This document shows positions 60,156-64,000 of a DNA stretch of 64,000 nt, one piece after another; within the stretch, counting starts at the first letter, position 1; every line of letters starts with the position of its first letter. The notes beneath the pieces were generated by a model. The model ran no database searches. It was given only the letters and a program-made list of their open reading frames with translations, and was not told where the DNA came from. The translations under genes were made by a program, and so were the position numbers. The stretch covers positions 1 through 64,000 of the forward strand of contig AJFK01000064.1 of the NCBI GenBank assembly GCA_000467715.1. Direction: 5' to 3'. The stretch is from Hysterium pulicare CBS 123377 (taxonomy: Eukaryota; Ascomycota; Dothideomycetes; Hysteriales; Hysteriaceae).

Positions 60156-61121
60156 TTATCGCATGTTGTACCGAGCTAAGTAGTCCCTGATCTGCTGTTC
60201 GGAGAAGGACATGCTCCAACCGTCAGCCTTACTATCTTTTCTCTCGGGATGCTTTTTGGAGTCTGGAGTTCTGTCCCAGGATTCCTTTTCTGCTGCCGCC
60301 CACTCTTCTGGAGTGTCTTCCTGGTTCTCCTCCTTCGGCTTAGGTAGGCCCAGAAGCGCGTCTTCCATGAGGTCTTCAAGCAGTTCCAGTTCAACTCGGA
60401 TTCCTGGGAGCAGGTCGGATACGGTCTGCCAGTGTCCTGCGCTACTGTATGTCTCAAGATACTCCACATCGTCCGGCAACCAAGGGCGAGGCACCCCAAC
60501 CGCATGTCCGCATTTGTTTCGTTGCATCTTCAAAGCGCTGCCTATGCCCATGCAGTCCTCCCTGAGTCTCGGAAAGTTATAGGGAAGCACTAGATAATTG
60601 ACAAATACGGTTTCCAACAGGTCTAGCGTTTCAAATAAGCTGATGGTCAATAGACAGATTGCCAAAACACCCTCTCTTCCTTCTAGCTCATGGCTTCTAT
60701 ATGCCGCCACAAATGTGTGGCTATCAAACTTATGGTGCTCAATGATACCCTCGATTTCCGTTATAAACCTGAGAGATTTCTGGGCGACCTCGAGCACCCA
60801 TTTGGTCTTCTTCCAAGCGTCGGTGAAATCTGGGTTGAAAAAATGTACCCAGTCCCATTGGGGAGCATCTGGCTGTTGGCAAACCGGGGCTTGTATAGAG
60901 TCGCCTTGTTTCTTACGCTTGACAGCCGTCAGAAGTCTCTTCAGGGACAACTTCCCAACGCGATTCTTGGCCGACCGATATGCACGGATAGGCCAGTGCT
61001 GCGAAGTAGCGTTGCGCTCATCCGACTCTCCATATATCGTTGCTGGTTCCTCGTGGCTTCGATCTTTGGCTTGGTCTGCAGCATCAGTTCGAGACCGAAA
61101 TAAAGCCCTAAGGACGTGCAT
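60156..61121 (-). CDS. member D of the R-N-x-C-x-H paralogue family (HEPN-like, inferred)
   Basis: A single open frame of 321 residues starting MHVLRALFRSRTD. It is similar to members A to C: WKKTKWVLEVAQKSLRFITE, IEHHKFDSHTF (127-137; its first seven residues are identical to member A), TISLFETLDLLE, LKMQRNKCGHAVGVPRPW with R201, N202 and H206, and HWQTVSDLLPGIRVELELL. The N-terminal 90 residues are basic and polar and unique to this member. No membrane span is visible, and the C-terminus is charged. It lies 20 kb from the other three and on the opposite strand. The function is unknown; HEPN-like ribonuclease activity is a hypothesis. Confidence 0.78.
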   Translation of the reverse strand: MHVLRALFRSRTDAADQAKDRSHEEPATIYGESDERNATSQHWPIRAYRSAKNRVGKLSLKRLLTAVKRKKQGDSIQAPVCQQPDAPQWDWVHFFNPDFTDAWKKTKWVLEVAQKSLRFITEIEGIIEHHKFDSHTFVAAYRSHELEGREGVLAICLLTISLFETLDLLETVFVNYLVLPYNFPRLREDCMGIGSALKMQRNKCGHAVGVPRPWLPDDVEYLETYSSAGHWQTVSDLLPGIRVELELLEDLMEDALLGLPKPKEENQEDTPEEWAAAEKESWDRTPDSKKHPERKDSKADGWSMSFSEQQIRDYLARYNMR

Positions 61122-62743
61122 TGCGGAGACCTTTTACTCTGAATATAGCAGTATTGATGAAGCGGAGATCAATCGACGCTTGAAGTCAATCTCGATGGAC
61201 AGACACGGTGCTACACAGGATTCGTACAGCCAGGGGTACTCTTCTACTACAACAATGTCTGGTTGTTGTGGGTGCGGCCGAGATGCTGGGAGGGAACTGG
61301 ATCAGAGAATGAGGCTGAGAACAACCTCATTTTGATATATTCATATATTTTGGGCGTTTATATCTATTCACGACTACGTCCACCCGATGATTCGTCATAA
61401 TCACCACCTACGTAGATGTGTTGTGAATTCTCTGCTGGTTTGATTTGAAGCCTTCGCTTCGTCCTCTCGTTTTTGTGAATTTGACGTTGGCAGATCTCCT
61501 GAAATCCAATGAGACGGGGAGGACAATTGATAACGACAAGTGATCACACATGTGCTTCCAATTCGAAGGATGCAGCACGGATATATGGCAAGATGGCTGT
61601 TTGTACGCTGAGTCCCGATGTCCTAACGCTCATTTTCTTAGTCGAACCAGAATAAAGGTGCAAATAGATGGTACAAAAGATAAGGGGGTTCTCCCCTGAG
61701 GCATCTGGGAAACTACCCACTTCTTCTCTTCGTTTTGAGAGAACGGCCGCGTAGAAAGAGACGAGCCTGACTCCCGACCGTAATAGCCAGGCGTGAGATA
61801 TATTTCCGATTGCGGGTCCGACTGTTTCATAGTTCCCTTACGCTCAGCGCAAGAAGCCCGAAGCGTGGCTGACTGCAGAGATTGGAACGTGGGAATGGTC
61901 TTGCGGCGTTCGAAACCGTCTTGAAGGACTACGTAGAACATTTACGATCAGAATTGTCCTCTCTAAGAAGTTTGTCCGTGCAAACTCCGGGTCGGCTGGA
62001 AGGATCCAAAATGAGAGTGATGTGCCGCATTTTTATTTGCATTTTGAAGTTTGAATCTTTGTCGTTATTGAGAAGTTTCTGTATAGTGCGGCAAACGTGT
62101 TTGCTGCGCGTTGTGAGTAGCAGGCCATTCTCCAAAGCCTGGGTCAGGTGACTAGATACAGCTATCTGTTCGTGGCAGCTTCACCAACCTCGATTCTGCT
62201 CTCTTTGATTGTTATAGATGATCGACCGACTAAGAGATCAGCTTGATCTTAGGAACGGTTAGACGAATAGCTTACAGGAACAAAGATGAGAGAACAGTAG
62301 AGCCATAGAGATGCAAAGGTCATTTTATCATGAAATAAATTGAACGAAAATGGTAGAAAAGGCATTAAATGGCAGTCTCATAAAATAAATCTCCAAGGAA
62401 TTGGAGAATCAAGGAAGTTTCAACAGAAATAACTAGCAGATCTACGCGTTTTTAAAGTAGGGCCATGTAAGAAAATGCTGGAAACGATGGGGTTCGTAAA
62501 CGTGAATAGAAGCATATAACGGAGTACATATACAAATGCTAAGTGCAACTAAATTATGTATCGGCATTTTCTCATCTTATCTAGTCTCTGCCATAGACGT
62601 CGTGATACTTCTATCCAGCCATTGACCTATTCATGAGTATCGTGTAAGCTCTTCGAGCAAAGTATGTACCTGAAGCTGATATACATCTTTCGTATGATGG
62701 GATGTCCGTTCGAGAGGTTGAGGTGGTCAATTAGTCGATTCCT
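61122..62743. other. intergenic, no gene seen
   Basis: 1.6 kb with only short featureless ORFs. The part 62200-62640 is AT-rich. Confidence 0.4.
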
Positions 62744-63475
62744 TCAATATCCGAACTCCCAAATATCCTTCTGGTATTCTTCCGTCAAGCTCTTATCATC
62801 ACCATACCTAGAAAAACAACATCAGCACCCCAATTATCCCATAATCCCCAACAGTTCAACTTACTTCTCTTGCCACTTCACAAACCCTCCATCCAGCACC
62901 ACGACTCTCTGCGCCTGATCCTTCTCCTTCTCCCTCGCCACATCCCCCGTACTCTCCCCCATAACCCTCTCGCCCATATCCAACAATCTCGCCCTCTCCC
63001 TCATATAACGCAACGCAGCACTCGGCCCCCGCTGTTGACTCAACGCACAGTGGAAGACCACTATCTCCTTATCCTTCAAAGTTCTCACTAACTCTGGGAT
63101 TCTGTAATCGAGTTGGGAGGAAGGTACGTGCGTAGAACCTTTGATGTGTCCGCCGAGGTGGTCGGAGTCTCGGACATCAATGATTGCGAGTGAGGGGGGA
63201 ACTTTGCCGGAGGAGAGTCGTGTAGAGAGTTCTTCGCGCGTTATGTGGCCTAGGTTGGCGATTGTGAGGGAGGACATGTTGGTGAGTTGTGGGGCTCTGG
63301 GTTGGGAGTAAGGGTAGAGGCGATATACGTCCATGGAAGGGGAAGAAGTGGGCTTTGGTGGAGCGGAATTAGCTAGATACCGCAATCGAACGGCAGGCTT
63401 TATCGATAAGGAGCCAGCAGGATTGACTCGCGAATAGTGCGGATGGATTAAATGTCTTTTGAAAATATACTCCAA
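62744..63475 (-). CDS. rhodanese-fold phosphatase, Ych1/Ibp1 type (Cdc25-like)
   Basis: Small single-domain rhodanese proteins of this type (fission-yeast Ibp1, yeast Ych1/Arr2-like) act as Cdc25-like phosphatases or arsenate reductases. Exons are 63475..62865 and 62807..62744 (224 residues). The domain shows LAIIDVRDSDHLGGHIKGS, the active-site loop HCALSQQRGPSAA with C143-x5-R149, and VVVLDGGFVKWQEKYGDD after the splice. The N-terminal 66 residues (basic, few acids) could be a mitochondrial presequence. A shorter cytosolic form could start at Met67 (63277, MSSLTIANLGHITREE), which is where close relatives usually begin. The two possible starts suggest dual targeting, but this is inference. 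Confidence 0.88.
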
Positions 63476-63680
63476 GTGATGGATTCAAGAATCAGGTTCT
63501 CATCCTGTAGCACCAATTCATGTTTCGCGTCCAACATCAACTGTATTAGCCAAAAGAATAATACTCCTAAGTCGCACTACCGAGACCTCTCGATACCCAC
63601 TGGCAGACCCAGATAAGGACATATGATACAATTCAGAAGAAACAGAAGACTCCATAATTCACCCCACCAAGAGAAATCAT

Positions 63681-64000
63681 CTAATCGACCTTCCCATTAC
63701 CGGCGCCGCCTCCCAAAAGGCCTTCTTTGCCATCAAGCTGGAAGAAACCACCCGTATTCCCAAAACTTCTCCCTCTCCGCATTCGGGACTTACCCCAGAT
63801 AGATAGGCCTATTAGGAAGCCTATTAGGACTCCTATGGAGAGCCAAGGATGACTGCCGCAGGCATTCCGCATCTGGAAGATGACATGTTCAATGGTTCCA
63901 GTTGTGGATTTGGGACTAATTTTTGGTGGTGAGGCGACGACCTTTGAAAGGGTCTCTAGAATAGATGTTCGGGATGGTCGAATGGGATCTCCATTGATGG
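63681..64000 (-). CDS. C-terminal part of a single-span membrane protein (partial)
   Basis: The minus-strand frame is open from the window edge to a stop at 63681 and codes about 105 residues. A polar stretch (INGDPIRPSRTSILETL) leads to WLSIGVLIGFLIGLSIWG, a clear membrane span, followed by a basic segment (KSRMRRGRSF) and a Gly-rich tail (GLLGGGAGNGKVD). Positive charges after the span point to a lumenal or extracellular N-terminal part and a cytoplasmic tail. An ER thioredoxin or disulphide-isomerase-like protein is one possibility, but the diagnostic domain lies outside the window. Confidence 0.6.
   Translation of the reverse strand, partial: INGDPIRPSRTSILETLSKVVASPPKISPKSTTGTIEHVIFQMRNACGSHPWLSIGVLIGFLIGLSIWGKSRMRRGRSFGNTGGFFQLDGKEGLLGGGAGNGKVD

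Overview
The window is nuclear DNA from a filamentous ascomycete (Pezizomycotina). Almost every recognisable gene is interrupted by short introns of about 48-120 bases with GTRNGT donors and CTRAC-like branch sites. The gene set is typical of these fungi: ESCRT, condensin, Bem1, mitochondrial Hsp70, a GPR1/FUN34 transporter, an OPT transporter and a GH28 pectinase. A class such as Leotiomycetes is only a guess. Exon joins below were worked out by eye. Each join was checked for frame continuity and, where the family is known, for continuity of the protein motif.

Layout. 1-12 kb: the 5' tip of an unknown gene, VPS36 divergent from a THP3/LENG8-like SAC3-domain gene, BEM1, a short-chain dehydrogenase, and a decayed MYND-finger gene. 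12.7-22 kb: an intron-containing tRNA-Glu(CTC), a multi-exon membrane protein of unknown function, a GH28 enzyme, and a 699-residue low-complexity protein. 22-30 kb: SMC2 (eight exons) and an OPT oligopeptide transporter. 30-40.4 kb: a gene-poor accessory stretch holding a broken anion:cation symporter-type MFS gene and three members of a small paralogous family. 40.7-57.2 kb: dense housekeeping genes (SR-type cyclophilin, LrgB-like membrane protein, GLO3 ArfGAP, cystathionine beta-lyase, DUF2415/WD40-like protein, SSC1, acetate-transporter-like gene). 57.5-64 kb: an NZF zinc-finger protein, a fourth member of the accessory family, a Ych1/Ibp1-type rhodanese phosphatase, and the C-terminal end of a membrane protein running off the right edge.

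Most interesting observation. Four genes (32.6-33.5, 34.2-35.1, 39.1-40.4 and 60.2-61.1 kb) share a helical core ending in an R-[N/H]-x-C-x-H motif, followed by a V-P-x-x-W block and, further on, an invariant His. I recognise no named family for them. R-x4-H with a polar residue after the Arg is the signature of the HEPN ribonuclease superfamily. I therefore propose an undescribed, expanding fungal HEPN-like family. One member gains a C-terminal membrane anchor through a spliced last exon, and one is decaying. This is inference from sequence pattern and needs profile and structure searches.

No CRISPR array, intact transposon, LTR element or virus-like element was recognised.
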